Positions 7,227-17,050 of a DNA stretch of 64,000 nucleotides are shown here, in pieces. The DNA is from Sphingomonas azotifigens NBRC 15497. Its GTDB lineage: Bacteria; Pseudomonadota; Alphaproteobacteria; Sphingomonadales; Sphingomonadaceae. Within the stretch, counting starts at the first letter, position 1; each line of letters opens with the position of its first letter. A program made the position numbers and the translations under genes. The DNA lies in contig NZ_BCTR01000039.1 of NCBI RefSeq assembly GCF_002091475.1, positions 27,319-91,318 of the forward strand, in the 5' to 3' direction. Below the pieces are notes generated by a model. The model ran no database searches and was not told the DNA's origin. It was given only the letters and a program-made list of their open reading frames with translations.

Positions 7227-9710
7227 ATGAAACTGCTTTCGTCGCGCGCCGCCCTGCTTGCTGCAGGCGCGATTCTCCTGCCGGCCCTTGCCCATGCTGG
7301 TTCCGATACCAACCCGCCCGCAACGCCCGCCGGCCAGACCAGCAGCGCCAATCAGGCCGGGCAGGCGAACGACAGGCAGTCGCTCACCTCGTCGGACATC
7401 ATCGTTACCGGTTCGCATACCGCGGAAGCCGCGCCGCTCACCGTCTCGCTTGCCACGACGCAGCCGCAATCGGCGGTCGGACGGGACTATATCGACCACG
7501 CGATCGCGACGGCGGACTTCAACACGCTGGTGCTGCTGACGCCCGGCGTATCGCTGTCGGGCGCGGGCAACGGCTTCGGCTTCTCCGAGACCAAGGTGAC
7601 GATCCGCGGCTTTCAGGACGGCGAATACAACGTCACCTATGATTCCATCCCCTTCGCCGACACCAACAACCCGACGCACCACTCCACCGCCTTCTTCCCC
7701 TCGAACACGATCGAGACGGTGGTGGTCGATCGGGGCCCGGGCAATGCCAGCCAGCTCGGCCAGGCGACCTTCGGCGGCAACGTCAACCTCTATTCGCGCG
7801 CAGTGAGCGACACCGCGGGCGGCCAGGCCGAGGCGATCCTCGGCAACTGGAACAGCTTCATGGGTCGCGCCGAAGTGCAGAGCGGCCGGATCGACAAGCT
7901 GGGTGGCGCGCGCTTCGTGGTGGCCGGGCAATATCTGGAATCGGACGGCGCGCTGACCTGGTCGTCGGTGGGGTCGAAGAACCTGTTCGCCAAGGCGGTG
8001 GTGCCGATCGGCAACGCCAACACGCTCACCGCGATGAGCACGTGGAACCGCAACTTCTATTATCAGTCGGACGTGCTGAAGGGCGCGAGCTGCGGCAGCG
8101 CGACGATGGGCGTGGCGGGCTTCCCCAATGCGGCGCTCGGCACCGACGGCCAGCCGCTCACCCAGCTGACCGGCGACAATTGCGCCGCCAATTCGCAGAT
8201 CGCCCAGTACGGCAAGAATTACGGCATGGGGAACGACCCCACCAAGCAGGACTATTGGCGCTACAATCGCACCGACAAGACCACCGATTTCAGCTATCTG
8301 CGCCTGCAGAGCCAGCTGGGCAAGGGCCTGTCGATGGACAACCGCGCCTATATGTATGGCTACACCAACAACACGATGTCGGGGAACACCGGCAATGTGG
8401 TGACCGGCTTCAGCGGCGCGGGCACGCCGGCCTCGCCCTACAAGGCGGTGAACGGCCCGGCGACCGACATTCTGGGCTATAACAAGCTCAACAAATATCG
8501 CGTGTTCGGCTATATCGGCCAGGTCGATTACGACTTCGGGCTGGGCAAGCTGCGTGTCGGCGGCTGGTACGAATATGCCGTCACCGATCGCCACAATTTC
8601 GATCTCGACCGCACCACCGGCCTGCCGAGCTACAACGAGAAGTTCAACAACGGCAGCGGCACCGCCGCCGCCAATGCGCTGCCGCCGATCAGCCAGGCCA
8701 ACATCAACTTCGTCCAGCATTCGACCTGGAACCAGTATCAGCTGTTCGGCGAACTGGAGATCCGGCCGGTCGACGGCGTCTCGATCACGCCGGGCGTGAA
8801 GTACGTCCATTTCGAGCGCGGTGTCGCCGCCGCGCTCAACCAGAAGACGCGCACCCCGCTCGACACCAGCGCGACCTGGACCAAGACGCTGCCGTTCCTC
8901 ACCGCCAACTGGCGGGTGACGCAGACCTGGTCGTTCTACGGCCAATATGCGCAGGGCATGTATGTCCCCGATCTGTCGAGCTTCTATTCGGCCTCGGGCT
9001 CGCTCGGCTCGGCGCTCGACGCGCTCAAGCCGCAGACCACCACCAACTATCAGGTCGGCACCGTGTGGCACGGCGCCAAGGTGTCGCTCGATGCCGATGC
9101 CTATATCATCGACGTCAGCAACAAGATCGGCAGCTGCACCAGCGCCGGTTGCGATACCAGCATCCTGCTGAACCTGGGCAAGGTGCAGTACAAGGGCGTC
9201 GAGGGTGGTGCCAGCGTGATGCCGCTGCAGGGGCTGACGCTGTTCGCCAATGGTTCGTACAACTATGCGCACAGCAACGATACCGGCGCGCAAATCGCCA
9301 AGGCACCCTTCTCCACGGCGGCGGCGGGCGTCGTCTATCGCAGCGGCGGCCTGCGCCTGTCGTTCAGCCAGAAGTTCACCGGCCCGCAATATGCGGCGGA
9401 ACTCTCCTCCACCAGCAACGGCGTGACGACGGTGCTGGCGACGGCGTCGGGCGAGCGGCTCTATCGCATCCGGCCCTACAGCTATGGCGAGGCATCGGTG
9501 AGCCAGGACATCGGCCAGCATCTGCGGCTGGGCGTGACGGTCTCGAACGTGTTCAACAGCCGCGCGATCACCTCGATCGCGACGAGCGGCTCGGGCGCGC
9601 CGACCACCACGGTGAACGGCACCAAATACCAGACCGGCTATGGCCAGGGCGATCAGTTCAGCTTCCTGCCGCCGCGCTCGTTCCTGGTCGATATGCGCGT
9701 GAAGTTCTGA
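7227..9710 (+). CDS. TonB-dependent outer-membrane receptor
   Basis: Predicted 827 aa. The ATG at 7227 is preferred over ATGs at 7212 and 7215 because GAGG lies 6 bases before it and it gives a clean signal peptide (KLLSSRAALLAAGAILLPALAHA). A TonB-box-like stretch SDIIVTG follows at about residue 55, then a plug domain (VTIRGFQDGEYNVTYDSIPF, GNVNLYSRA) and a 22-strand barrel ending in the usual terminal phenylalanine (DMRVKF). Such receptors import siderophores, vitamins, sugars or peptides using TonB energy. There is no N-terminal STN domain. The neighbouring PepSY-type gene hints at iron. A perfect hairpin follows 27 bases after the stop. Substrate unknown. Confidence 0.9.
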   Translation: MKLLSSRAALLAAGAILLPALAHAGSDTNPPATPAGQTSSANQAGQANDRQSLTSSDIIVTGSHTAEAAPLTVSLATTQPQSAVGRDYIDHAIATADFNTLVLLTPGVSLSGAGNGFGFSETKVTIRGFQDGEYNVTYDSIPFADTNNPTHHSTAFFPSNTIETVVVDRGPGNASQLGQATFGGNVNLYSRAVSDTAGGQAEAILGNWNSFMGRAEVQSGRIDKLGGARFVVAGQYLESDGALTWSSVGSKNLFAKAVVPIGNANTLTAMSTWNRNFYYQSDVLKGASCGSATMGVAGFPNAALGTDGQPLTQLTGDNCAANSQIAQYGKNYGMGNDPTKQDYWRYNRTDKTTDFSYLRLQSQLGKGLSMDNRAYMYGYTNNTMSGNTGNVVTGFSGAGTPASPYKAVNGPATDILGYNKLNKYRVFGYIGQVDYDFGLGKLRVGGWYEYAVTDRHNFDLDRTTGLPSYNEKFNNGSGTAAANALPPISQANINFVQHSTWNQYQLFGELEIRPVDGVSITPGVKYVHFERGVAAALNQKTRTPLDTSATWTKTLPFLTANWRVTQTWSFYGQYAQGMYVPDLSSFYSASGSLGSALDALKPQTTTNYQVGTVWHGAKVSLDADAYIIDVSNKIGSCTSAGCDTSILLNLGKVQYKGVEGGASVMPLQGLTLFANGSYNYAHSNDTGAQIAKAPFSTAAAGVVYRSGGLRLSFSQKFTGPQYAAELSSTSNGVTTVLATASGERLYRIRPYSYGEASVSQDIGQHLRLGVTVSNVFNSRAITSIATSGSGAPTTTVNGTKYQTGYGQGDQFSFLPPRSFLVDMRVKF

Positions 9711-9737
9711 GCGTCGCCAAAAGGCGGAAGGAGAGGG

Positions 9738-9760
9738 GGCCGCCAGGGCAACTGGCGGCC
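9738..9760 (+). terminator. Hairpin downstream of the TonB receptor gene
   Basis: A perfect 9-base-pair stem GGCCGCCAG / CTGGCGGCC around a GGCAA loop lies 27 bases after the receptor stop codon. Only a weak T-rich stretch (ATCTTGCTTA) follows, so this is a probable but not textbook intrinsic terminator. Confidence 0.5.
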
Positions 9761-9934
9761 ATCTTGCTTATCGTCGCCCCTGACCTGCCCCCAACGGCTC
9801 CCTTGCTTTGATGCAGAGTCTGCGCGAGGTGGCCGTGTCCCGGAAATACTGCCGGCTAGAACGCGCGATCCGGCGTGCCATCCGCCGGGGCTAATACCAG
9901 GCTGCGTTGAAGCCGACTCCTCGAGCCTCTCCCC

Positions 9935-10035
9935 GTCCTCCCGGCGAAAGCCGGGATCCATTCGCCTCTCGGTCTCAGCAAACGCCGATAGCGATACCGC
10001 AACGAACCCCGGCTTTCGCCGGAGTGACGATGTGG
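9935..10035. repeat. REP-like palindromic element with paired CCGGC-GAAA-GCCGG hairpins
   Basis: CCGGCGAAAGCCGG at 9941-9954 is itself a hairpin with a GAAA loop, and its reverse complement CCGGCTTTCGCCGG lies at 10009-10022, so the two arms can also pair with each other across a 54-base spacer. The flanking words (GTCCTCC before, AGTGACGA after) fit a dispersed alphaproteobacterial intergenic repeat I recognise by type, not by name. The element lies in a 614-base gene-free stretch (9711-10324). The rest of that gap holds a terminator hairpin and no gene I can support. Confidence 0.6.
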
Positions 10036-10324
10036 AGAACGAAGAGAGGTTCTTCTCCGTGCAGGTTGGTATAATCCCGGCCGATGGAGCGAATTCGGCC
10101 GGTCGAAGCCGCGCCGAGCCCATTGCGGTTGAACCGCTTGTCGACGATCCGTCGGTCGAAGGCGATGTCGCGGGTCCACGGCGGCACCGCGACGCACCCA
10201 GGCGCACAGGTGGCCGCGCCGACACCCCGTAGCGCAACGGGATTGCAGGGGCGGCGCTGCCGCGGCACCATATCTCTCGACAGGTCGCCCAGCGTGCCTG
10301 CTGTCGGCGAAAGGGGAGAACGCA

Positions 10325-11302
10325 TTGAATCGTCCCGACCAGGTCTCGGTTCCGACCGAAACCGGCACCAGGCTACGGCGTCTGAACATCAACCTGCTAT
10401 ATGCGCTCGACGCTATCCTCCAATCCCCCACGCTGACGGCCGCCGCCCATTTGATCGCACTGAGCCAGCCGGCGGTGAGCGCCAAGCTGCGCCAGTTGCG
10501 CGAGCATTTCGGGGACGAATTGGTAGTCTATGGCGAGGGGCGGCGGCTGACGGCGCTGGGCGAGGCGCTGCGGGCCCGTACCGGCCGGCTGCTGCGCGAA
10601 CTGGACGACACGTTCAACCTCACGCTGGACTTCGACCCAGCGACCGCGACCCATATTATCACCATCGCCGCGCCCGAGGCAATCGAACTGATGTTCCTTG
10701 GACGGGCTATTCCGGACATCCGCGCCCGCGCGCCCGGCATCCAGATCCGGATGCTGCCGTTCGTTCATGATTCGACGCGGCGCCTGTTCGATGCCGGGGT
10801 CGACGTGGCGATCGTCCCCGAGCCGATGGTCGACGAGGGGCTGTGCGCCCAACCGCTGTTCCGCCACCGGCTGACCGGGTTGGTGTGCGGCCGCCACCGC
10901 TTTGCCGGGCAGGTGATCAACGAAGAACAATATCTTGCCGCCGCGCATGCCGCCGTCGCCGAGGAGGTCGAAAAATCGATGTTCGGGGACTATGGTCCGG
11001 GGCATGTCCTTGCCCGGCGCACCGTCGCGGTCCGCAGCAGCCTCTATTCGATGCTGCCATTGCTGGCGTTGGGTTCCGAACTGGTCGTGACCACCAGCGA
11101 CTGGTTCGCACAGCATAACGCCGCCAACCTGCCGATGCAGCTGGTGGAACTGCCCTTTCTCGACATTTCGTCCCAAGCCGTCGTCCAGTGGCAACCCTAT
11201 CGGGCACGCGAGCCGATGATCCAGTGGCTGGTCGAGGAGTTGAAGCTGGCCTGGGCGAAGATTGCGCAACCGGTGGCATCCAGAAACCGGATGGCAACAT
11301 AA
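10325..11302 (+). CDS. LysR-family transcriptional regulator (NodD-like branch)
   Basis: Predicted 325 aa from a TTG start with GGGGAG about 7 bases upstream. The helix-turn-helix lies at about residues 20-80 (INLLYALDAILQSPTLTAAA, LSQPAVSAKLRQLREHFGDELVV), followed by the effector-binding domain with IITIAAPEAIELM and VDVAIVPEP. The RLRRLNINLLYALDAIL opening resembles the NodD/NahR-type subgroup, which bind aromatic or small organic acid effectors. It stands upstream of and in the same direction as the peptide-uptake operon, so it is a candidate regulator of it. LysR proteins usually act on divergent promoters, which is not the arrangement here. The region 11303-11575 after it has no clear repeat or terminator. 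Confidence 0.9.
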   Translation: MNRPDQVSVPTETGTRLRRLNINLLYALDAILQSPTLTAAAHLIALSQPAVSAKLRQLREHFGDELVVYGEGRRLTALGEALRARTGRLLRELDDTFNLTLDFDPATATHIITIAAPEAIELMFLGRAIPDIRARAPGIQIRMLPFVHDSTRRLFDAGVDVAIVPEPMVDEGLCAQPLFRHRLTGLVCGRHRFAGQVINEEQYLAAAHAAVAEEVEKSMFGDYGPGHVLARRTVAVRSSLYSMLPLLALGSELVVTTSDWFAQHNAANLPMQLVELPFLDISSQAVVQWQPYRAREPMIQWLVEELKLAWAKIAQPVASRNRMAT

Positions 11303-11575
11303 GATTTTACAATTTGATGACGTCCCGCGTAGCGCGCAGTCTCCACCCACGGTCGAGCCGAGCCAGCGCAACGGGCAACCCCCGAAAAAAGACGATGGCC
11401 GCCGATCCCGCAGAAGAACCTTCGGCATGCCAGGGGGCATGTCGATGATCGGTCGCCCAGCCGTGCCGGGGGGCGAGTCACTGCATCAGCGTGCCGCGGG
11501 CAACCCACCGCGCAACTGCGACCGTCGTCGGGCGCAGCGCGGGGTTGTGCGTCACGCGCAACGGGAGGGATGAAA

Positions 11576-13897
11576 ATGCATCGGAGTCGCGGAGTTTTCC
11601 TGTCAGGCGCTGCCATGATCGCAACGCTTTCGATCGCCGGGCTTGCCGCGCCGGCGCCTGCCGCGGCGCAACGGCAGACGATCACGCTGCCCGCCATGCC
11701 GCTTGCGGAGGCGCTGGATCGAATTCGCCAGCAGACCGGCGCGACGATGGACGTCGATCCCGATGCGGTGAAGGGCCTCACCTCCAGCCCGGTGGAAGAC
11801 GCACGCGACGCGATCAGTGCGGTCCGCCAGGCGACCCGCGGGGTGGCCGTTGCGGTGCGCGTCGAGCATGGCGGCAGGATCCTCGTCGTCAACGAAGTGA
11901 CCGTGATCGCCCGGCGCAACGAGGCGGAAGAGAATGTGCTCGTCCGCGGCGAGACCAGCTCCAGCCGCACCGGCGAATCGCTGCGCGACCAGCCGCGCAA
12001 CACCCAGGTGATCTCCGCCAAGCTGCTCGCCGAACAGCAGGCGCAGAGCCTGCCGGACGCGCTGCGCAATGCCGGCGGCGTCACCGTCAACACCGCCACC
12101 GTGCAGGGCGGCACCTCGTACAGCGTGCGCGGCTTCTCCACCGGCGGCGCGGTCAACGGCCTGCCGACGCCGTCGAGCAGCACCTTCGCCGCCGGGAGCA
12201 CCCAGCCGCTGGCCAATGTCGAGCGGCTCGAAGTGCTGAAGGGCCCCGACGCGATCCTGCTGGGCGGCGACAGCCTGGGCGGCACGGTGAACATCGTCAC
12301 CAAAAAGCCGAGCGCCGAGGAACGGCTCTATGTCTCGATCGAGGGCGGCTCGTTCACCTCGGGGCGGATCACCGTCGACGCCAACAACGCGATCACCGCC
12401 GACAAGCATCTGAGCGCCCGCATCGTCGCCACCGCCGCCGATGCCGATCACAATTTCGGCGGCTATCGCGGCAATGGCGATTATCTGTTCGCGCCCTCGC
12501 TGCGCTTCAAGAACGCCCATACCGACATCATCGCGAGCATCACGCTGGGCAACCAGATCATGGGCATGACGCCCTACACGATCTTCAATCCCAAGACGCT
12601 CCAGCCCTATCCGCTCGATCCCACCAAGCCGGTGATCGGCGATCGCAACCAGACCATCCAGATCAAGGGTACCACCTATGATCTGCAGGCCAAGCAGGAA
12701 ATCGCGACCTGGCTGACCGCCGCGGCGCATTACCAGCACCAGAAGACGACGCTGTTCCTGAACCAGTATTCGCCGCTCGGCGTGACCGATCCCACCGCCG
12801 GGACCGCGATGGTGCTGACCAGCGGCGTGAGCCAGGTCAGCAGGAACGATTCGGTCGACGGCTATCTCCGGTTCAAGGTGGCGACCGGGCCGATCCAGCA
12901 CAAGCTGGTCGTGGGTGCGATGTACTACAAGTACGACATCACGGCCGAGCAGCCGCCGGCGGGCACCCTTCTCCCATACAACATCCTCACCAAGACCCCG
13001 ACGCTGCCGCCGCTCCCCACCACCTATGTCTACGCCAATCGCGCGACCGGGGACCAGACCAGCTACTATGCCCAGTATCTGGCGAAGTTCTGGAAGCTGT
13101 CGCTGATGGCGAGCGTGCGCAGGACCGAAGCCGATGCGGTGACGGCGATCGCCGGGCGGGCGGACACCAGCATCCATTCGAACGGGGCGACCACGCCCAG
13201 CTTCGGGGCGGTGCTGGAGATCACCCGGAACCTGTCGGCCTATGGCCTGCTCGCCTATGGTTTCCAGCCGAGCCTTTCGTTCGATTACACCCGAGTCAAT
13301 CTGCTGCCGGACATCCGGACGCGCAACGCGGAAGGCGGCATCAAGCTCGACCTGTTCCACAAGCGCGTGCTGGTCAATGCCTCCTACTTCAAGCTCCGCC
13401 AGAGCAATGTGCGCGCGCCGGATCCGGTGCATCGCGGCTTCTCGATCGCGCTGCCCGGGCAAGTGGGCGAGGGCATCGACCTGAGCGTTTCGGGCGAACT
13501 GCTGAAGGGCTGGCTGGTGAGCAGCAGCTACACCCGCACCGACTATAGCTATCTCGTCCCCCAGCCGAGCTTCAACACGGTCACGCTGGCGCCGCGCGAT
13601 CAGTACAGCGTCTACACCTCCTATCGCCACCGTGTCGGCAACGGGATGACGGCAGGCGTGGGCGCAGGCGTCTATGGCCGCTCGAGCGCCGCGGTCGACA
13701 AGCTCGGCAAGGTGTGGATCGGGCCGACCAACCAGGTCGATCTCAACACCTTCCTCACGATCGGCAAGCTGGACGTCAATTTCGGCGTGCGCAACGTTCT
13801 CGATCGCGTGAACTATGGCGTCACTTCGGGCACCAACTACGTCCCGCTCGGCGAGCCCCGCACCTGGCGGCTGACCCTCGGCTATCGCTTCCGCTGA
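11576..13897 (+). CDS. TonB-dependent receptor with N-terminal STN signalling domain
   Basis: Predicted 773 aa. GGGAGGG lies 6 bases before the ATG at 11576, which I prefer to the ATG at 11570. A signal peptide (about 1-32, ending APAAAQ) precedes an STN domain (about 35-90: ITLPAMPLAEALDRIRQQTG ...) as in FecA-type transducers, then the plug (NTQVISAKLLAEQQAQSL, YSVRGFSTGG, VERLEVLKGPDAILLGGDSLGGTVNIVTKKP) and the barrel, ending LTLGYRFR. STN domains talk to FecR-like anti-sigma factors, but no fecI/fecR pair is visible nearby. It is the first gene of a nine-gene run, 10 bases ahead of a YddA/BacA-like ABC transporter and in the same operon as peptidases, which suggests a peptide or metallopeptide ligand. 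Confidence 0.92.
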   Translation: MHRSRGVFLSGAAMIATLSIAGLAAPAPAAAQRQTITLPAMPLAEALDRIRQQTGATMDVDPDAVKGLTSSPVEDARDAISAVRQATRGVAVAVRVEHGGRILVVNEVTVIARRNEAEENVLVRGETSSSRTGESLRDQPRNTQVISAKLLAEQQAQSLPDALRNAGGVTVNTATVQGGTSYSVRGFSTGGAVNGLPTPSSSTFAAGSTQPLANVERLEVLKGPDAILLGGDSLGGTVNIVTKKPSAEERLYVSIEGGSFTSGRITVDANNAITADKHLSARIVATAADADHNFGGYRGNGDYLFAPSLRFKNAHTDIIASITLGNQIMGMTPYTIFNPKTLQPYPLDPTKPVIGDRNQTIQIKGTTYDLQAKQEIATWLTAAAHYQHQKTTLFLNQYSPLGVTDPTAGTAMVLTSGVSQVSRNDSVDGYLRFKVATGPIQHKLVVGAMYYKYDITAEQPPAGTLLPYNILTKTPTLPPLPTTYVYANRATGDQTSYYAQYLAKFWKLSLMASVRRTEADAVTAIAGRADTSIHSNGATTPSFGAVLEITRNLSAYGLLAYGFQPSLSFDYTRVNLLPDIRTRNAEGGIKLDLFHKRVLVNASYFKLRQSNVRAPDPVHRGFSIALPGQVGEGIDLSVSGELLKGWLVSSSYTRTDYSYLVPQPSFNTVTLAPRDQYSVYTSYRHRVGNGMTAGVGAGVYGRSSAAVDKLGKVWIGPTNQVDLNTFLTIGKLDVNFGVRNVLDRVNYGVTSGTNYVPLGEPRTWRLTLGYRFR

Positions 13898-13907
13898 AGA
13901 AGGTTCG

Positions 13908-15701
13908 TTGACGATGCAGCCCCAGCCCGCTTCCCCCGGTAGCCCCCGTCGCAAGACGGGGGGCGCCTCGATCCGAACGGCCCCTGGCGGGTGGCGGCAC
14001 GCATGGCGGTTCTACACCAGCTACTGGACGTCGCGGCACTGGAAGTCCGCCTGGGCGCTGCTGCTCGTGCTGATCGCCTTCCAGTTCACCGGCGTCTATG
14101 TGTTCGTGCTGATGAACCGCTGGCAGCAGCGCTTCTTCAACAGCGTCGAGCAGCATCAGGTGTCCGCCTTCGGCGGGTTCATCCTCACCTTCGTCGGCAT
14201 CCTCGCGCTGCAGATGGTTTTCGTCGTCGTCTCGCCGATGGTGAAGCGGTTTCTGTGCCTGCACTGGCGCGTCTACCTCACCGAAAAATATGTCGATCGC
14301 TGGCTCGACCGGAACCGCTATGCGGAGATCGAGCGGCTGCGGATGATCGACAATCCCGACCAGCGCATCGCCGACGATCTGCGGTTCATCACCGATCCCG
14401 AACTGGGATCGATGCCGGTGTTCCTTGAAGCCATTCATTCGGCCGTTTCGATCTGGGCGATCGTCCACATCCTGCTCGAAACCGCGCCGCCGCTCGTCCT
14501 CGCTGCCTTCGGCCATTCGGTGTCGATCCCCGGCAGCACCATCTGGTACGCGCTCGCCTATGTGCTGATCTGCAGCGTCGCGATCGTGCTGCTCGGCAAG
14601 CCCTATGTCCGCGCGATGATGTGGTGGCAGCATCGCGAAGCCGATTTCCGCTCGAACCTGGTGCATGTCCGGCGCAACGCGGCACAGATCGGGCTGGCGG
14701 ATGCGGTGCCGATCGAACGCGCATCGCTGCGCACCCATATCCGCGACATCCGGCGGAGCTGGCGATCGGTCATCCTGGCGCAGGTCGGGCTCAACGCTGC
14801 CAACGGCCTGTACGAGCGGCTGGCGTCGATCATCCCGCTGTTCATCCTGGTGCCGCGCTATTTCGCCGGGGCGATCACCTTCGGCCAGGTGATGGGCGGG
14901 CGCGACGCCTTCGCGAACCTGATCCCGTCGCTCGGCTTCTTCGTGCAGCTCTATCCGCGCATCGCCACCCAGGTCTCGTACGTCAATCGTATCCGCGCGC
15001 TCGATCAGGCGATCGACGATCAGCGCCCCGTCGGCATCGTCACGGGTGCAGGGGCGCCTGCCGAGACCGCGCTCGCCGCCTCGAACCTGCTGATCCGCCG
15101 TCCGCACGGCGAGCCGCTGGTGGATGTCGGTGACTGGCAGGTGCGCGCCGGCGAGCGCTGGGTGATCCGCGGCCCCTCGGGCGCGGGCAAGAGCACGCTG
15201 CTGCGCGCGCTGGCCGGGCTGTGGCCCGATGGCGAGGGGCAGGTCGCACTCGCCGATCGCACCACGGCCATGTTCGTGCCCCAGCGCCTGTACCTGCCGG
15301 TGGGCACGCTGAAGGCGGCGATCTGCTTCCCCGACGCGGCGGACAGCCACGCGGACGGCGCAATCCTGGCGCTGCTTGATGGCGTGCACCTCGCCCATCT
15401 CTCCGACGATCTCCACGCCGAGCGCATGTGGCAGGAGGAGTTGTCCCCCGGCGAGCAGCAGCGGGTCGCGCTTGCGCGCATCCTGCTGCAGCGCCCGTCG
15501 CTGCTGATCCTCGACGAGGCGACCAGCGCGCTCGATCCCGCCAATACCGCGCATTTCCACCAGCAGATCGACAAGCACCTGCCGGGCGTGACGCTGGTCA
15601 GCGTGGTCCACGACGCGCGGCTCCATCGCTACCATGATCATGCGCTGATCATCGACCAGGGCCGTGCCGTGACCGGCCCGATCGGAAGCGACGGACAATG
15701 A
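13908..15701 (+). CDS. YddA/BacA-type ABC transporter (fused membrane and ATPase domains)
   Basis: Predicted 597 aa from a TTG at 13908; an ATG at 13914 is equally possible, with GAAGAAGG just upstream. The N-terminal 350 residues carry the SbmA/BacA-like membrane domain (FYTSYWTSRHWKSAW, VYVFVLMNRWQQRFFNSVE, VYLTEKYVDRWL), and the C-terminal domain has Walker A GPSGAGKST, signature LSPGEQQR and Walker B LLILDEATSALD. SbmA and mycobacterial BacA import peptides such as microcins and bleomycin, and E. coli YddA is encoded with a TonB receptor and the M16 protease PqqL. The same three partners occur here. It probably moves the receptor's ligand across the inner membrane; direction is inferred. 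It overlaps the next gene by 4 bases. Confidence 0.9.
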   Translation: MTMQPQPASPGSPRRKTGGASIRTAPGGWRHAWRFYTSYWTSRHWKSAWALLLVLIAFQFTGVYVFVLMNRWQQRFFNSVEQHQVSAFGGFILTFVGILALQMVFVVVSPMVKRFLCLHWRVYLTEKYVDRWLDRNRYAEIERLRMIDNPDQRIADDLRFITDPELGSMPVFLEAIHSAVSIWAIVHILLETAPPLVLAAFGHSVSIPGSTIWYALAYVLICSVAIVLLGKPYVRAMMWWQHREADFRSNLVHVRRNAAQIGLADAVPIERASLRTHIRDIRRSWRSVILAQVGLNAANGLYERLASIIPLFILVPRYFAGAITFGQVMGGRDAFANLIPSLGFFVQLYPRIATQVSYVNRIRALDQAIDDQRPVGIVTGAGAPAETALAASNLLIRRPHGEPLVDVGDWQVRAGERWVIRGPSGAGKSTLLRALAGLWPDGEGQVALADRTTAMFVPQRLYLPVGTLKAAICFPDAADSHADGAILALLDGVHLAHLSDDLHAERMWQEELSPGEQQRVALARILLQRPSLLILDEATSALDPANTAHFHQQIDKHLPGVTLVSVVHDARLHRYHDHALIIDQGRAVTGPIGSDGQ

Positions 15702-17050
15702 GCCTGTTGACCACCGATGCGGTGCAGATGCGCGCGGTTGCGGCCGCCGCGGTCGACACCGCCCGGCGGCTGGGCGCCGACCATGCGGTCGTCGCCGCCC
15801 GGGCCGCCGCCGCGGTAAAGGTGACGGCCCGCGCGGGAGCGACCGAGACCGCGCTGCGCGACGCCCGCCAAACGCTGACGCTGCGGCTGTATCGCGGCGC
15901 GCGCATGGGCGTGGCAACGACGGCGGCGCTGGATCCGGCCGCGGTGCGCCGTGCGGCCGAGGAGGCGCTGGCGCTCGCCGCGCTGATGCCCGAGGATCCC
16001 GACGCACTGCCGCCGCCGCTGGCCGAGATGGCCGTCGACGCCCCGCTGCCAAGACTGTTCGCGCCGGCCAGGCGCGATCCCGCCCAATTGCGCGAACTGG
16101 CACTTGCGGGGGACGCCGCGATCCGCGGTGCCGCCGTTCCGGCCGGCGTTGCGATCGAAACCGTGTCGATGAGCGTGTCCAGCAGCGAGAGCGTGGTCGC
16201 GATGGCGACGAGCGCAGGCTTCTGCCGCGCGCAGGACTTCTCCAACCAGAGCGCTGCGGCAGTCGCGCTGGCGCGGGACGCAAGCGGCGCGGCCAACGAT
16301 TTTGCCGACAGCCATGATCGGCGCTTCGATCATCTGCTGCCGGTGGAGGCGCTCGCGGCCGGCGCTGCCGAGCGCGCGGCGCAACAGCTCGGGGCACGGG
16401 CGGTGGCGAGCCATCGCGGCCCGGTGCTGCTCGAGCCGCGCATCGCCGCGGTGCTGCTCCGCGAACTGGTCGGCGCGCTATCCGGCAGCGCGCAGGACCA
16501 GGGGCGGACCTTCCTGCCCCGCGCGCTCGGCAGCACCGTCGCCGCCGATCACCTCGCGCTCGAAGAGGATCCGCAAGAGCCGTTCGGGCTGGCCAGCGGC
16601 GCCTTCGACAGCGAGGGCGTGGCCGGGCAGCGGCGTGCAGTTCTGCATGATGGCATGGCGCTCGGCTATTTTCTGGGAACACGCTCCGCGCGACGCCTTG
16701 GCATGGCATCGACGGGCAATGCCGATGGACCGTGGAACCTGCGGCTCACCAGCAGCGCGCCGAGCGGCGATGTCGCGACGCTGTGCCGCCAGATGGGCCA
16801 GGGCCTGGTAATCCGCCGGTTGATGGGCGGCGCCACCGATCCGGTGACCGGCAACTGGACGCAGGCGGTTTCCGGCCTGTGGGTGGAAGGCGGCGTGCCG
16901 GTGCATGCCGTAGCAGACGTTACCGTGGGCGGCAATCTGCGGGACATGTTCAGGGCGATCCTCGCAATGGGCCAGGATGTGGAGCGCCACGGCGCGATCC
17001 GGACCGGCTCGCTCCTGATCGACGGCATGCAGATCGGAGGCGCGGCATGA
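15698..17050 (+). CDS. pmbA: TldD/PmbA-family protease, PmbA (TldE) subunit
   Basis: Predicted 450 aa. The N-terminal half carries the family's accessory domain and the C-terminal half the glycine-rich beta core with SGSAQDQGRTFLPRALGS, YFLGTRSARRLGMASTGNADGPWN and a closing GSLLIDGMQIGG. As in other PmbA/TldE proteins the HExxxH zinc motif is absent, because the partner TldD supplies the metal site. The TldD-TldE heterodimer cleaves unfolded or modified peptides and is needed for microcin B17 maturation and CcdA turnover in E. coli. The gene starts with an ATGA overlap to the ABC transporter and ends with an ATGA overlap to tldD. Many bacteria keep tldD and pmbA apart; having both inside a transporter operon argues for a dedicated peptide substrate. 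Confidence 0.88.
   Translation: MSLLTTDAVQMRAVAAAAVDTARRLGADHAVVAARAAAAVKVTARAGATETALRDARQTLTLRLYRGARMGVATTAALDPAAVRRAAEEALALAALMPEDPDALPPPLAEMAVDAPLPRLFAPARRDPAQLRELALAGDAAIRGAAVPAGVAIETVSMSVSSSESVVAMATSAGFCRAQDFSNQSAAAVALARDASGAANDFADSHDRRFDHLLPVEALAAGAAERAAQQLGARAVASHRGPVLLEPRIAAVLLRELVGALSGSAQDQGRTFLPRALGSTVAADHLALEEDPQEPFGLASGAFDSEGVAGQRRAVLHDGMALGYFLGTRSARRLGMASTGNADGPWNLRLTSSAPSGDVATLCRQMGQGLVIRRLMGGATDPVTGNWTQAVSGLWVEGGVPVHAVADVTVGGNLRDMFRAILAMGQDVERHGAIRTGSLLIDGMQIGGAA

Noticed and set aside
7029..9521. An 830-codon open frame antisense to the TonB receptor
   Set aside because: High third-position GC keeps the opposite strand open; the plus strand encodes a complete receptor with signal peptide, and the antisense protein is arginine/glycine/histidine-rich and matches no family.
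9975..10325. Minus-strand frame CAPGCVAVPPWTRDIAF... as a gene remnant
   Set aside because: Half of it is the translated palindromic repeat, and the rest has no start with ribosome site and no family I recognise.
11320..11448. A 42-codon frame ending SACQGACR before the STN receptor, considered as a peptide precursor for a modified-peptide pathway
   Set aside because: No ribosome site, composition of random high-GC DNA and no leader-like pattern; a search for conservation upstream of homologous operons would be needed to revive it.
11603..16709. Very long antisense frames (783 and 962 codons) across the STN receptor, ABC transporter and pmbA
   Set aside because: Same high-GC artefact; all three plus-strand genes have full family motifs and ribosome sites.
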